64,000 nucleotides of DNA, taken from positions 1-64,000 of the forward strand of contig NZ_JBJNRJ010000018.1 in the NCBI RefSeq assembly GCF_046233715.1. The letters are read 5' to 3'. The notes under the pieces were generated by a model that did not search any database, was not told where the DNA came from, and worked only from the letters and a program-made list of their open reading frames with translations. The position numbers and the translations under genes are program-made. The DNA comes from Trujillonella humicola. Lineage in GTDB: Bacteria; Actinomycetota; Actinomycetes; Mycobacteriales; Geodermatophilaceae. Numbering within the stretch: the stretch's first letter is position 1; every line of letters begins with the position of its first letter. Shown here piece by piece: positions 43,135 to 53,786 of the stretch.

Positions 43135-44922
43135 GTGCTCCGCACCCATGACGCCGGCACCCTGCGCGCCTCCGACGCCGGCTCGCAGGTCACCCTCGCC
43201 GGCTGGGTCGCCCGCCGCCGCGACCACGGCGGCGTGGTCTTCCTCGACCTGCGCGACGCCTCCGGCTACGTGCAGGTCGTCGTCCGCGAGGAGGAGGCGC
43301 ACGCCCTCCGCAACGAGTACTGCGTGCTGGTCACCGGGGAGGTCCGCCGGCGGCCGGCGGGCAACGAGAACCCCGAGCTGCCCACCGGCGAGATCGAGGT
43401 CGTCGCCGGTGAGCTGCGGGTGCTGTCGTCGGCCGCCCCGCTGCCCTTCCCGATCGAGACCGACACGGCCGCCTCCGACGACGTCCGCTACCGGTTCCGC
43501 TACCTGGACCTGCGGCGCCAGGACCCGGCCCGGATCATGCGGCTGCGCAGCGAGATCAACCGGATCGCGCGGACCGCCATGGCCGGTCACGGGTTCACCG
43601 AGGTGGAGACGCCGACGCTGACCCGCTCGACGCCCGAGGGCGCCCGCGACTTCGTCGTCCCGGTCCGCCTGCAGCCGGGCAAGTGGTACGCCCTGCCCCA
43701 GTCGCCGCAGCTGTTCAAGCAGCTGCTGATGATCGGCGGGCTGGAGCGCTACTACCAGATCGCCCGCTGCTTCCGGGACGAGGACTTCCGCGCCGACCGG
43801 CAGCCGGAGTTCACCCAGCTGGACTTCGAGATGAGCTTCGTCGAGCGCGACGACGTCCTGGCCATCGCCGAGGACGTCGTCCGCGCGCTGTGGCGGGAGC
43901 TGGCCTCCTACGAGGTGCCGGAGATCCCCCGGATGACCTACCGCGAGGCGATGGACCGGTTCGGCTCCGACAAGCCCGACCTGCGCTTCGGCGTCGAGCT
44001 GACCGAGCTCACCGAGTTCTTCGCCGGGACGCCGTTCCGGGTGTTCCAGGCGCCGTACGTGGGTGCGGTGGTCATGCCCGGCGGCGGCTCGCAGCCGCGG
44101 CGGGCGTTCGATGCCTGGCAGGACTGGGCGCGCTCCCGCGGCTCCCGCGGCCTGGCGTACGTGACGATCGCCGAGGACGGCACGCTCGGCGGTCCGGTCG
44201 CCAAGAACATCTCCGACGCCGAGCGGGCGGGCCTGGTCGAGGCCGTCGGCGCGGAGCCCGGGGACTGCGTGTTCTTCGCCGCCGGTGCCCGCCGCACCTC
44301 CCAGGAGCTGCTCGGCGCCGCGCGCAACGAGATCGCCAGGCGGCTGGAGCTGATCGAGCCCGGCACCTGGTCGTTCCTCTTCATCGTCGACTTCCCGATG
44401 TTCGAGGAGACCGAGGACGGCGACTGGACCTTCATGCACCACCCGTTCACCTCGCCCACGCCCGAGTGGCGCGACCGCTTCGCCGAGGACAAGGGTGCCG
44501 CGCTGTCCGACGCCTACGACATGGTGATCAACGGCAACGAGGTGATGAGCGGGTCGGTGCGCATCCACGACGCCGGCCTGCAGGAGCGGGTGTTCGAGAC
44601 CCTCGGCATGTCGCGCGAGGAGGCCCGGGAGCGCTTCGGCTTCTTCCTCGAGGCCTTCGCCTACGGCCCGCCGCCGCACGCCGGCGCCGCGCTGGGCTGG
44701 GACCGGCTGACCGCGCTGCTCGCGGGCGTCGACTCCATCCGCGAGGTCATCGCCTTCCCCAAGACAGGTGCGGGCTTCGACCCGCTGACCGGGGCGCCGA
44801 CACCGATCACCGAGGCGCAGCGCACGGAGGCCGGCATCGACGCGGAGGCCGACGAGCCGCCGCTGCCCGCCGAGCCGGGCGCGCCGGGGCCGACGTCGAC
44901 GCACGTGACCATCCGCCCGTGA
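43135..44922 (+). CDS. aspS: Aspartate--tRNA ligase
   Basis: 595 residues from GTG 43135 (VLRTHDAGTLRASDAG); AGAGAGA lies upstream. The N-terminal OB anticodon domain (VTLAGWVARRRDHGGVVFLDLRDASG), class II core (QSPQLFKQLLMIGGLERYYQIARCFRDEDFRADRQPEFTQLD), bacterial GAD insertion and motif 3 (GAALGWDRL) are intact. The C-terminal tail is Pro/Glu-rich. Whether it also charges tRNA-Asn, as in bacteria using GatCAB, cannot be judged here. Confidence 0.95.
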   Translation: MLRTHDAGTLRASDAGSQVTLAGWVARRRDHGGVVFLDLRDASGYVQVVVREEEAHALRNEYCVLVTGEVRRRPAGNENPELPTGEIEVVAGELRVLSSAAPLPFPIETDTAASDDVRYRFRYLDLRRQDPARIMRLRSEINRIARTAMAGHGFTEVETPTLTRSTPEGARDFVVPVRLQPGKWYALPQSPQLFKQLLMIGGLERYYQIARCFRDEDFRADRQPEFTQLDFEMSFVERDDVLAIAEDVVRALWRELASYEVPEIPRMTYREAMDRFGSDKPDLRFGVELTELTEFFAGTPFRVFQAPYVGAVVMPGGGSQPRRAFDAWQDWARSRGSRGLAYVTIAEDGTLGGPVAKNISDAERAGLVEAVGAEPGDCVFFAAGARRTSQELLGAARNEIARRLELIEPGTWSFLFIVDFPMFEETEDGDWTFMHHPFTSPTPEWRDRFAEDKGAALSDAYDMVINGNEVMSGSVRIHDAGLQERVFETLGMSREEARERFGFFLEAFAYGPPPHAGAALGWDRLTALLAGVDSIREVIAFPKTGAGFDPLTGAPTPITEAQRTEAGIDAEADEPPLPAEPGAPGPTSTHVTIRP

Positions 44923-44946
44923 CCGCTGCGACGTCGCCCGCCCGCG

Positions 44947-45011
44947 TCGACGAGATCTGCACAGTCGACGGCATCAGCCGCTGATGCCGTCGACTGTGCA
45001 GATCTCGTCGA
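44947..45011. repeat. Perfect 31-bp inverted repeat (hairpin) after aspS
   Basis: Positions 44947-44977 are the exact reverse complement of 44981-45011, with a CCG loop of three bases. The arm opens TCGACGAGATCTGC. It lies 24 bases after the aspS stop and ends 15 bases before the next gene's -10 box. It can terminate aspS, but a 31-bp flawless stem is far longer than needed, and the sequence is less GC-rich than its surroundings. It is unrelated in sequence to the repeats at 46137 and 47157. Confidence 0.92.
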
Positions 45012-45025
45012 GGCCGGGTGACCGC

Positions 45026-45031
45026 TAGCGT
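45026..45031 (+). promoter_or_regulatory. Leaderless -10 box of the 45039 gene
   Basis: TAGCGT ends 7 bases before the ATG at 45039. Confidence 0.6.
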
Positions 45032-45038
45032 GCAGTCC

Positions 45039-46130
45039 ATGCCGCTGCGCGCCCGCACCCTGCTCGGTCCCGGCCCGTCCAACCCCTACCCGGAGGCGAC
45101 GGTCGCCCTCGGGCAGCCGCTGCTGGGGCACCTCGACCCGGTCTTCCTCGGCGTCCTGGACGAGACCTCCGACCGGCTGCGGCAGCTGTTCGGGACGGCG
45201 AACCGGCGCACCCTGCCGCTGTCGGCCACGGGCTCGGCGGGCATGGAGGCGGCGTTCGTCAACACCGTCGGCCCCGGGGACGTCGTCGTCGTGGCCGTGA
45301 ACGGGCTGTTCGGCGAGCGCATGGTCGACGTCGCCTCGCGCTGCGGCGCCGAGGTCGTGCAGGTCGACCACGAGTGGGGGCAGCCGGTCGACGCCGAGCG
45401 GGTGCTGGCCGCTCACCCGGGGCCGAAGCTGATCGCCGCCGTCCACGCCGAGACGTCCACCGGCGTCCGATCCGACCTCGCGCCGCTGGCCGCCGGCAAG
45501 GGCGACGCCCTGCTGCTCGCCGACTGCGTGACCTCCCTGGGCGGCATCCCGGTGCGGCTGGACGAGTGGGGCGTCGACCTGGCCTACTCCGGCTCGCAGA
45601 AGTGCCTCGGCGTGGCGCCGGGGCTCGCGCCGTTCACGATCGGCGACCGCGCCTGGGAGCGGCGGGTCGAGAAGCCGCAGAGCTGGTACCTCGACCTCGG
45701 CATGCTCGGCGGGTACGCCGGCGAGGCGGCCGGCAGCGGCGGGCGGACCTACCACCACACCGCGCCCACCGGCATGGTCGTCTCCCTGCACGCGGCGCTG
45801 GGCCGGATCCTCGAGGAGGGCCTGGACGCCGTCCACGCCCGGCACGCCGAGGCCGGCCGGCTGCTGCACGAGGGGCTGGCGGAGCTGGGGCTGGAGCTGT
45901 TCGCCGCCGAGGGACACCGGCTGCCGGAGCTGACCACGGTGCGGGTGCCCGAGGGCGTCGACTCCGCGAAGGTCCGGGGCGAGCTGCTGGAGCGCTACGA
46001 CCTGGAGATCGGCGGCGGTGTCGGGGCCCACGCCGCGACCGTGTGGCGGATCGGCCTGATGGGGGCCAACGCCCGGCCGGAGAAGGTGGCGCTCGTGCTG
46101 GCCGCGCTCCGCGAGGTCCTCGGCCGCTGA
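45039..46130 (+). CDS. Alanine-glyoxylate/serine-pyruvate type aminotransferase
   Basis: 363 residues. PLP-dependent fold-type I class V aminotransferase. It begins TLLGPGPSNPYPEATVAL, has SATGSAGMEAAFVN (phosphate-binding loop), HAETSTGV, the PLP Asp in LLADCVTSLGG and the Schiff-base Lys188 in YSGSQKCLG. Family members transaminate glyoxylate with alanine or serine; the exact donor cannot be fixed. An upstream in-frame start at 45018 would lie before the -10 box and is rejected. Confidence 0.9.
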   Translation: MPLRARTLLGPGPSNPYPEATVALGQPLLGHLDPVFLGVLDETSDRLRQLFGTANRRTLPLSATGSAGMEAAFVNTVGPGDVVVVAVNGLFGERMVDVASRCGAEVVQVDHEWGQPVDAERVLAAHPGPKLIAAVHAETSTGVRSDLAPLAAGKGDALLLADCVTSLGGIPVRLDEWGVDLAYSGSQKCLGVAPGLAPFTIGDRAWERRVEKPQSWYLDLGMLGGYAGEAAGSGGRTYHHTAPTGMVVSLHAALGRILEEGLDAVHARHAEAGRLLHEGLAELGLELFAAEGHRLPELTTVRVPEGVDSAKVRGELLERYDLEIGGGVGAHAATVWRIGLMGANARPEKVALVLAALREVLGR

Positions 46131-46136
46131 CCTCGT

Positions 46137-46195
46137 TGATCATCGTCGGGTGGCTGTCCTGCCCGGCGCGGCGTCCAGCCACCCGACGATGATCA
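46137..46195. repeat. 59-bp inverted-repeat element, copy 1
   Basis: 20-bp perfect arms (opening TGATCATCGTCGGG) flank a 19-base GC-rich loop, and CCGCGG follows directly on the right. It lies between the convergent ends of the aminotransferase and DUF559 genes, so it could terminate both. Copy 2 at 47157 has the same 20/19/20 geometry and right flank. Arm identity is 16 of 20 and three base pairs differ by compensatory changes. Confidence 0.9.
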
Positions 46196-46214
46196 CCGCG
46201 GCGGGTCGGCGTCG

Positions 46215-47072
46215 TCAGCGCCAGCCGCGGCTCATCAGGGCCCGGCGGGTCCTCTCCAGCACCGTCGTCCGGTGCAGGTGGCGCTTGGCGAAGCGGAGGA
46301 CCAGCCAGCCGTCGGCCCCCATCAGCGAGTAGCGCTCGATGTCGGTGCCGAAGGTGGCGGCGTCGGCGTGGTGCGCGCCCTCGTACTCCAGCAGCACCCG
46401 CCAGCGCGGATAGCCGAGGTCCCCGTGCGCGACCTCGTTCCCCCGGCGGTCGAGGACCGGCACCTGCGGCTCCGGATCCGGCAGGTCGCTGGTCGTCAGC
46501 CAGTACCGCATGAGGCTCTCGGGCCGCGACATCGACTTCGGTGACAGCAGGGGCGCGCAGGCCCGTGCCCGGACCACGCCCCGCACCCGCCGGCCCCGCG
46601 CCAGCCGGGCGGACAGCTCCTCCGGGGTCATCCGCCGGCGCCGCAGGAGCGCGTCGCCGACCGCCACCAGCTCGTCGGCGGGGAGGACGGCGGCGAGGTC
46701 GAGGAACGTCTGCGGCCCGGAGGTCACCCGCAGCCGGTCGAGCTCGACGACGTCGGCCGGGGACAGCGCCCGCCCGTGGACGACGAACTCGGCCCGTTGC
46801 GGGAGCACCCGCCGCGGCGTGAGCGCGACGTGGTGCCGGGCGGGTGCGTCCACCCAGGCGCCCAGCAGGGCCGCGGCGGTCCGGTGGCTGTACGCGGCGT
46901 CCGGGGGCAGGACGGTGGCGAGCACGCGCAGCCGTTCGCGCAGGTCGATGGCGTCGTCCAGGCGGACGACGAGGTCGTGGGCCATCCGGACGTAGGACGA
47001 GCCGCGCAGCTGGGCGCGGGTCAGGCCGGCCGCTCGTGCGGAGGCGGCCGAGAAGGTCGGGGGCAGGGTCAT
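46215..47072 (-). CDS. DUF559 nuclease-like protein with AbiEi-like N-terminus
   Basis: 285 residues. The N-terminal half has a short helical start (LTRAQLRGSSYVRM...) and YSHRTAAALLGAW, resembling type IV toxin-antitoxin AbiEi-like domains. The C-terminal half (about 180-280) is a DUF559/Vsr-like PD-(D/E)xK domain: SRPESLMRYWL, then D218 in HGDLGYP, then E229 and E231 in LLEYEGAHH, and IERYSLMGADGWLVLRF. Catalytic residues look intact. Such genes are multi-copy and function-unknown in actinobacteria. No antitoxin or toxin partner is adjacent. It is bracketed by two copies of a 59-bp palindromic element. Base composition is like its neighbours. Confidence 0.8.
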   Translation of the reverse strand: MTLPPTFSAASARAAGLTRAQLRGSSYVRMAHDLVVRLDDAIDLRERLRVLATVLPPDAAYSHRTAAALLGAWVDAPARHHVALTPRRVLPQRAEFVVHGRALSPADVVELDRLRVTSGPQTFLDLAAVLPADELVAVGDALLRRRRMTPEELSARLARGRRVRGVVRARACAPLLSPKSMSRPESLMRYWLTTSDLPDPEPQVPVLDRRGNEVAHGDLGYPRWRVLLEYEGAHHADAATFGTDIERYSLMGADGWLVLRFAKRHLHRTTVLERTRRALMSRGWR

Positions 47073-47156
47073 GCCCGCGCACGCTGCTCCGCCGCGCGGT
47101 GCCCGGGAGCCGTCGCGGGAGGGCTGTGGAACCGCGTCCGGGGTGTGGACGACGCG

Positions 47157-47215
47157 TGATCATCGGCGAGTGGTCGACCGCCACGCCGGGGGGAGCGACC
47201 ACCTGCCGATGATCA
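47157..47215. repeat. 59-bp inverted-repeat element, copy 2
   Basis: 20-base arms (opening TGATCATCGGCGAG) with 18 Watson-Crick pairs, one G-T and one mismatch enclose a 19-base loop; CCGCGG follows on the right as in copy 1. It lies between the end of the aldo/keto reductase and the start of the DUF559 gene, both minus strand, 84 bases upstream of the DUF559 ATG. It starts exactly 1020 bases after copy 1, in the same orientation. Confidence 0.88.
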
Positions 47216-47244
47216 CCGCGGAAAAGGGGGGGAGGGGGGCGTGC

Positions 47245-48117
47245 TCAGCCGGCGAGGCGGGTCAGCTGCTCGGGGGTCAGCCGCAGGTCGGCCGCGGCGG
47301 CGGAGTCGGTGATCGACGCGGGCCTGGACGCGCCGGGGATCGGCAGGACGACGTCGGCCTGCGCCAGGTGCCAGGCCAGGGTCACCCGGTAGACCGAGAC
47401 GTCCAGCTCCTCCGCCACCTCGGCGAACGACGGCGCCGTGGCGTCCAGCGAGCCGGCGGCCGTGACCCCGCCGAAGGGGCTCCACGGCAGGAACGCCAGG
47501 CCGTGGCCGGCGCAGTGGGCCAGTTCGTCGGCGGAGAAGCGCCAGCCGGGGGAGAACTGGTTCTGCACGGCGACCAGCGCGTCGCCGAGCACCGACCGGG
47601 CGACGTCGATCTGCGCGATGTCGGCGTTGGAGACACCGACCATGCGCACGAGGCCGGCGTCGTGCAGCGACCGCAGCCCGGCCATCGACTCCTCCCACGG
47701 CGTCTCGGGGTCGGGGCGGTGGAACTGGTACAGGTCGATCGCGTCGACGCCGAGCCGGCGCAGCGACCCCTCGCACGCGCGCCGGAGGTACCCGGGCGTG
47801 CCGTCGAGGCCCCAGTCGCTGCCCTGCCGGGTGTGCCCGCCCTTGGTGGCCACGAGGACGCCGTCGGTGCTGCCGCCGTAGGAGCGCAGCGCCCGCGCGA
47901 CCAGTTCCTCGTTGTGGCCGAACTCCGCCTCGTCGCGGGCGTACGCGTCGGCGGTGTCGATGAGCGTGACCCCGGCGTCCAGGGCCGCGTGCACGACAGC
48001 CTCTGCCTCCTCCGGGGAGGGCCGGCCGGACTTGGTCGACAGCGGCATGGCGCCCAGGCCGATGGCGCTGACCGGGACGCGGCCGACGGTGTCGTTGCCG
48101 ATGCTGCGCTGCTGCAC
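47245..48117 (-). CDS. Aldo/keto reductase
   Basis: 290 residues from GTG 48117 (VQQRSIGNDTVGRVPVSAIGLG). AKR features: DTADAYARDEAEFGHNEELV with catalytic Asp/Tyr, VATKGGHTRQG with Lys, DLYQFHRPDP and a late IPGASRPASITDS cofactor loop. Substrate unknown. It differs from the AKR at 42117 and is not a recent duplicate. Its transcript would run into the inverted repeat at 47157-47215. It is divergent from rarA. Confidence 0.86.
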   Translation of the reverse strand: MQQRSIGNDTVGRVPVSAIGLGAMPLSTKSGRPSPEEAEAVVHAALDAGVTLIDTADAYARDEAEFGHNEELVARALRSYGGSTDGVLVATKGGHTRQGSDWGLDGTPGYLRRACEGSLRRLGVDAIDLYQFHRPDPETPWEESMAGLRSLHDAGLVRMVGVSNADIAQIDVARSVLGDALVAVQNQFSPGWRFSADELAHCAGHGLAFLPWSPFGGVTAAGSLDATAPSFAEVAEELDVSVYRVTLAWHLAQADVVLPIPGASRPASITDSAAAADLRLTPEQLTRLAG

Positions 48118-48161
48118 GGGGGGAGCCTCTCGTAGACGGTGAGGCTGTCGTGCCCCGCGGG

Positions 48162-48167
48162 TAGCGT
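48162..48167 (+). promoter_or_regulatory. Leaderless -10 box of rarA
   Basis: TAGCGT ends 7 bases before the GTG at 48175. Confidence 0.55.
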
Positions 48168-48174
48168 CGCAACC

Positions 48175-49515
48175 GTGAGTTCGCTGTTCGACGAGCCGGC
48201 CGGGGCCGCGGGCGAACCCGCCGCCGTCGACCCGGGGGCACCGCTGGCCGTGCGGATGCGGCCGCGGTCGCTGGAGGAGGTCGTCGGCCAGCAGCACCTG
48301 CTCGGCCCCCGGTCGCCGCTGCGCCGGCTGGTCGAGGCCGACGAGCCGATGTCGCTGGTCCTCTACGGCCCGCCCGGCACGGGCAAGACCACCCTGGCGC
48401 ACGTCATCTCGCTGGCCACCAAGCGGCAGTTCGTCCAGCTCTCGGCGCTCGACTCCGGGGTCAAGGAGGTCCGTGCGGTCATCACCGCGGCCAAGCGCGA
48501 GCTCACCTACGCGGGCCGGCGGACCGTCCTGTTCATCGACGAGGTGCACCGCTTCTCCAAGACCCAGCAGGACTCGCTGCTCTCGGCGGTGGAGGACCGC
48601 ATCGTCAGCCTCATCGCGGCCACCACCGAGAACCCGTTCTTCTCCGTGGTCAGCCCGCTGCTGTCGCGCAGCCTGGTGCTGGCGCTGCAGCCGCTGGCCG
48701 ACGACGACGTCCGCGCCCTCCTGGACCGCGCGCTGAGCAGCGAGCGCGGGCTCGACGGCGCCGTGACGCTGAGCCCGGAGGCCGAGGAGCACCTGGTGCG
48801 CATCGCCGGCGGCGACGGGCGCAAGGCGCTCACCGCGCTGGAGTCCGGCGCCGGCGCGGCGCTCGCGGCGGGCGCGGAGGAGATCGACCTGGCCACGCTG
48901 GAGACGGCGGTGGCCCAGGCGGCGGTCCGCTACGACCGGCAGGGCGACCAGCACTACGACGTCGCCAGCGCGCTGATCAAGTCCATCCGCGGCAGCGACG
49001 TCGACGCGGCGCTGCACTACCTGGCCCGGATGGTCGAGGCGGGGGAGGACCCCCGCTTCATCGCCCGGCGGCTGGTCATCAGCGCCAGCGAGGACATCGG
49101 GATGGCCGACCCGACGGCGCTGCAGACCGCGGTCGCCGCGGCGCAGGCGGTGCAGCTCATCGGCATGCCCGAGGGGCACTTCCCGCTCGCCCACGCCGTC
49201 GTCCACCTGGCCACCGCCCCCAAGTCCAACGCGGTCACGGTGGCCATGGGGGAGTCGGTCGCCGACGTGCGGGCCGGCCTGGCCGGGCCGGTGCCGCCGG
49301 GCCTGCGCGACGCGCACTACGCGGGGGCGAAGAAGCTCGGGCACGGCGGTACCTACCGGTACCCGCACGACGCGCCCGACGGGATCGTCACCCAGCAGTA
49401 CCCGCCCGACGCCCTGGTCGGGCGCGACTACTACCGGCCGACCCAGCGCGGCGCCGAGGGGCCCGTCGCGGCGCGGCTGCCGAAGCTGCGGGCGATCCTG
49501 CGGCGCGGCCGCTGA
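48175..49515 (+). CDS. rarA: Replication-associated recombination protein A
   Basis: 446 residues. MgsA/WRNIP1-type AAA+ ATPase: RMRPRSLEEVVGQQHLLG, Walker A GPPGTGKTT, Walker B LFIDEVHRFSKTQQD, sensor ATTENPFFSVVSPLLSR, and the C-terminal tetramerisation domain (HYDVASALIKSIRGSDVDAALHYLARMVEAGEDP, ending in ARLPKLRAILRR). It works at stalled replication forks. GTG start is set by the -10 box. Gene order rarA-DUF948-DUF6167-alaS-ruvX-mltG is an actinobacterial constant. Confidence 0.94.
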   Translation: MSSLFDEPAGAAGEPAAVDPGAPLAVRMRPRSLEEVVGQQHLLGPRSPLRRLVEADEPMSLVLYGPPGTGKTTLAHVISLATKRQFVQLSALDSGVKEVRAVITAAKRELTYAGRRTVLFIDEVHRFSKTQQDSLLSAVEDRIVSLIAATTENPFFSVVSPLLSRSLVLALQPLADDDVRALLDRALSSERGLDGAVTLSPEAEEHLVRIAGGDGRKALTALESGAGAALAAGAEEIDLATLETAVAQAAVRYDRQGDQHYDVASALIKSIRGSDVDAALHYLARMVEAGEDPRFIARRLVISASEDIGMADPTALQTAVAAAQAVQLIGMPEGHFPLAHAVVHLATAPKSNAVTVAMGESVADVRAGLAGPVPPGLRDAHYAGAKKLGHGGTYRYPHDAPDGIVTQQYPPDALVGRDYYRPTQRGAEGPVAARLPKLRAILRRGR

Positions 49516-49566
49516 CCACCGGCCCCACCTCTCCCGCGCGCGGCACGGGTCCGGGGGCCCGCCGAC

Positions 49567-49572
49567 TACTGT
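49567..49572 (+). promoter_or_regulatory. -10 box of the DUF948-alaS operon
   Basis: TACTGT gives a start near 49579 and a leader of about 50 bases with CAGGAG before GTG 49630. Confidence 0.5.
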
Positions 49573-49629
49573 GATCCCGCCGGGGGAACGGTGCCCGGCC
49601 GCAAGCCGACGACGAACAGGAGACCGCGC

Positions 49630-50055
49630 GTGTCCGCAGGAGAGTGGGCCGGACTCATCGCAGCCCTGGCGCTGGTGCTGCTGGTCGTGCTGCTGGCCGT
49701 CCCGCTGCTCAAGCTGGGCCGCACGCTGGACGAGACGACGCTGACCATCCGGCAGGTCCGCGAGCAGAGCCAGCCGATCCTGGCGCAGGCGACCACCACG
49801 GTCACCCACGTCAACAGCAACCTCGAGCGGGTCGACGACATCACGGGCAACGCCGCCAACGTGTCGAGCAACGTCGCCGCGCTGACCAGCGTCGTGGCCG
49901 CCACCCTCGGCAGCCCGCTGATCAAGGTGGCCGCGTTCAGCTACGGCGTCCGCAGCGCCGCACGCAAGCGCCGCGAGGGCCAGGCCATCGCCGAGGCCGC
50001 CCTGCGGGACAAGGAGGCGCGCCGCGCGCGCCGGGCCGCCCGGCGGGCCGCCTGA
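49630..50055 (+). CDS. DUF948 membrane protein
   Basis: 141 residues from the GTG at 49630, 7 bases after CAGGAG; an upstream in-frame ATG at 49591 lacks a good ribosome site. One membrane helix (GLIAALALVLLVVLLAVPLL) is followed by a coiled-coil segment (LDETTLTIRQVREQSQPILAQATTTVTHVNSNLERVDDI) and a strongly basic tail. It is a conserved partner of the next gene upstream of alaS in actinobacteria; function unknown. TGATG overlap with the next gene. Confidence 0.82.
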   Translation: MSAGEWAGLIAALALVLLVVLLAVPLLKLGRTLDETTLTIRQVREQSQPILAQATTTVTHVNSNLERVDDITGNAANVSSNVAALTSVVAATLGSPLIKVAAFSYGVRSAARKRREGQAIAEAALRDKEARRARRAARRAA

Positions 50056-50342
50056 TGCGCCGGCTGTTCTGGCTCGCGATGGGCATCACCATCGGCGCCC
50101 TCGTCGTCCGCAAGCTGTCGGCGGCCGCGGAGAAGCTGACGCCGCAGAGCGTGGCCGGTGCGCTGGTGGAGGGCCTGCGGGACCTCGCCGACGCGATCGG
50201 CGAGTTCGGTGCCGACGTGCGGGCCGCCGCCTCCGCACGCGAGGACGAGCTGCGGTCGGGGACCGGCCTGGACGCGCCGCTGCCCGAGCGCACGGCCGTC
50301 GAGCTGCCCGGCCGGCACAGCGCTCCGCCGCCCGCCCGCTGA
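50055..50342 (+). CDS. DUF6167-like small membrane protein
   Basis: 95 residues. A short membrane helix (LFWLAMGITIGALVVRKL) precedes a charged helix (VAGALVEGLRDLADAIGEFGADVRAAASAREDEL) and a Pro-rich end. It always travels with DUF948 and alaS in this phylum by family knowledge. Function is unknown. Confidence 0.8.
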   Translation: MRRLFWLAMGITIGALVVRKLSAAAEKLTPQSVAGALVEGLRDLADAIGEFGADVRAAASAREDELRSGTGLDAPLPERTAVELPGRHSAPPPAR

Positions 50343-50396
50343 CCTCCGCCGGCGCCGCCGGACCGGCGCCCCACCCCTGAGAACCCCGAGTAGGAC

Positions 50397-53099
<2,703 letters not shown>

Positions 53100-53105
53100 G
53101 CTGAG

Positions 53106-53786
53106 ATGCCCGAGCAGCGCTACGACCCCGAGGAGACCGGCCCGGCGGGACCGCGGCGCGTGCAGCGCCCCGCGGTCCCGCCGGCGCGGCCACGTCCGGC
53201 CGGCCAGCCGCCGACTCAGGAGCAGCCGGTGCACCACGCCACCACGGAGATCGACCTGCGCGGCGCCGGCTTCCCGCCGGTGCGCAACGAGACCACCGAG
53301 ATCGACCTGTCCCGCGGCCTGCCCGCCGGTCTGCCGCCGCTGCCGCCGCGCCGCGGCCGGCAGGGCCGCCGGCTGGGCCTGGACGTGGGCACGGTCCGCG
53401 TCGGGGTGGCGCTGTCCGACCCGACCGGCACGCTGGCCAGCCCGCTGGAGACCGTCCAGCGCGCCCGCGACGAGTCCGACCTGGACCGGATCGCGGCGCT
53501 CGTCGTGGAACACGAGGTGACAGAGGTGATCGTGGGGGAGCCGCGGCACCTGTCGGGTGCGTCGGGCGCCTCGGCACGCGAGGCCCGTGCCTACTCTCGG
53601 GCCCTGGCCGGGCGCATCGGCGCCGTGCCCGTGCACCTCGTCGACGAAAGGCTCTCCACCGTGACCGCAGCCGGATCCCTGCGGGCGAGCGGGCTCGACA
53701 GCCGCCAGCAGCGCCCGGTGATCGACCAGGCCGCCGCCGTGGTCATCCTGCAGGCGTATCTCGACGCCCAGCGGGGGCGCTCGTGA
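53106..53786 (+). CDS. ruvX: Holliday junction resolvase-like RuvX/YqgF with N-terminal extension
   Basis: 226 residues. The YqgF domain covers about 87-226: GLDVGTVRVGVALSDPTGTLASPLETV, VIVGEPRHLSGASGASAREA, VHLVDERLSTVTA and DQAAAVVILQAYLD hold the conserved Asp/Glu residues of an RNase H fold. It is implicated in rRNA maturation or junction cleavage. The first 86 residues are extra, Pro-rich, and contain two TTEIDL motifs about 20 residues apart. Starts 6 bases after alaS; its stop overlaps mltG (GTGA). Confidence 0.92.
   Translation: MPEQRYDPEETGPAGPRRVQRPAVPPARPRPAGQPPTQEQPVHHATTEIDLRGAGFPPVRNETTEIDLSRGLPAGLPPLPPRRGRQGRRLGLDVGTVRVGVALSDPTGTLASPLETVQRARDESDLDRIAALVVEHEVTEVIVGEPRHLSGASGASAREARAYSRALAGRIGAVPVHLVDERLSTVTAAGSLRASGLDSRQQRPVIDQAAAVVILQAYLDAQRGRS

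Noticed and set aside
44947..45011. Perfect hairpin as a third copy of the 59-bp element
   Set aside because: Arm sequence, arm length and loop length all differ from the elements at 46137 and 47157.
46215..47072. Type IV toxin-antitoxin pair at the DUF559 gene
   Set aside because: Only one protein is present. Both neighbours are metabolic enzymes and no AbiEii-like nucleotidyltransferase is adjacent, so no TA system is claimed.
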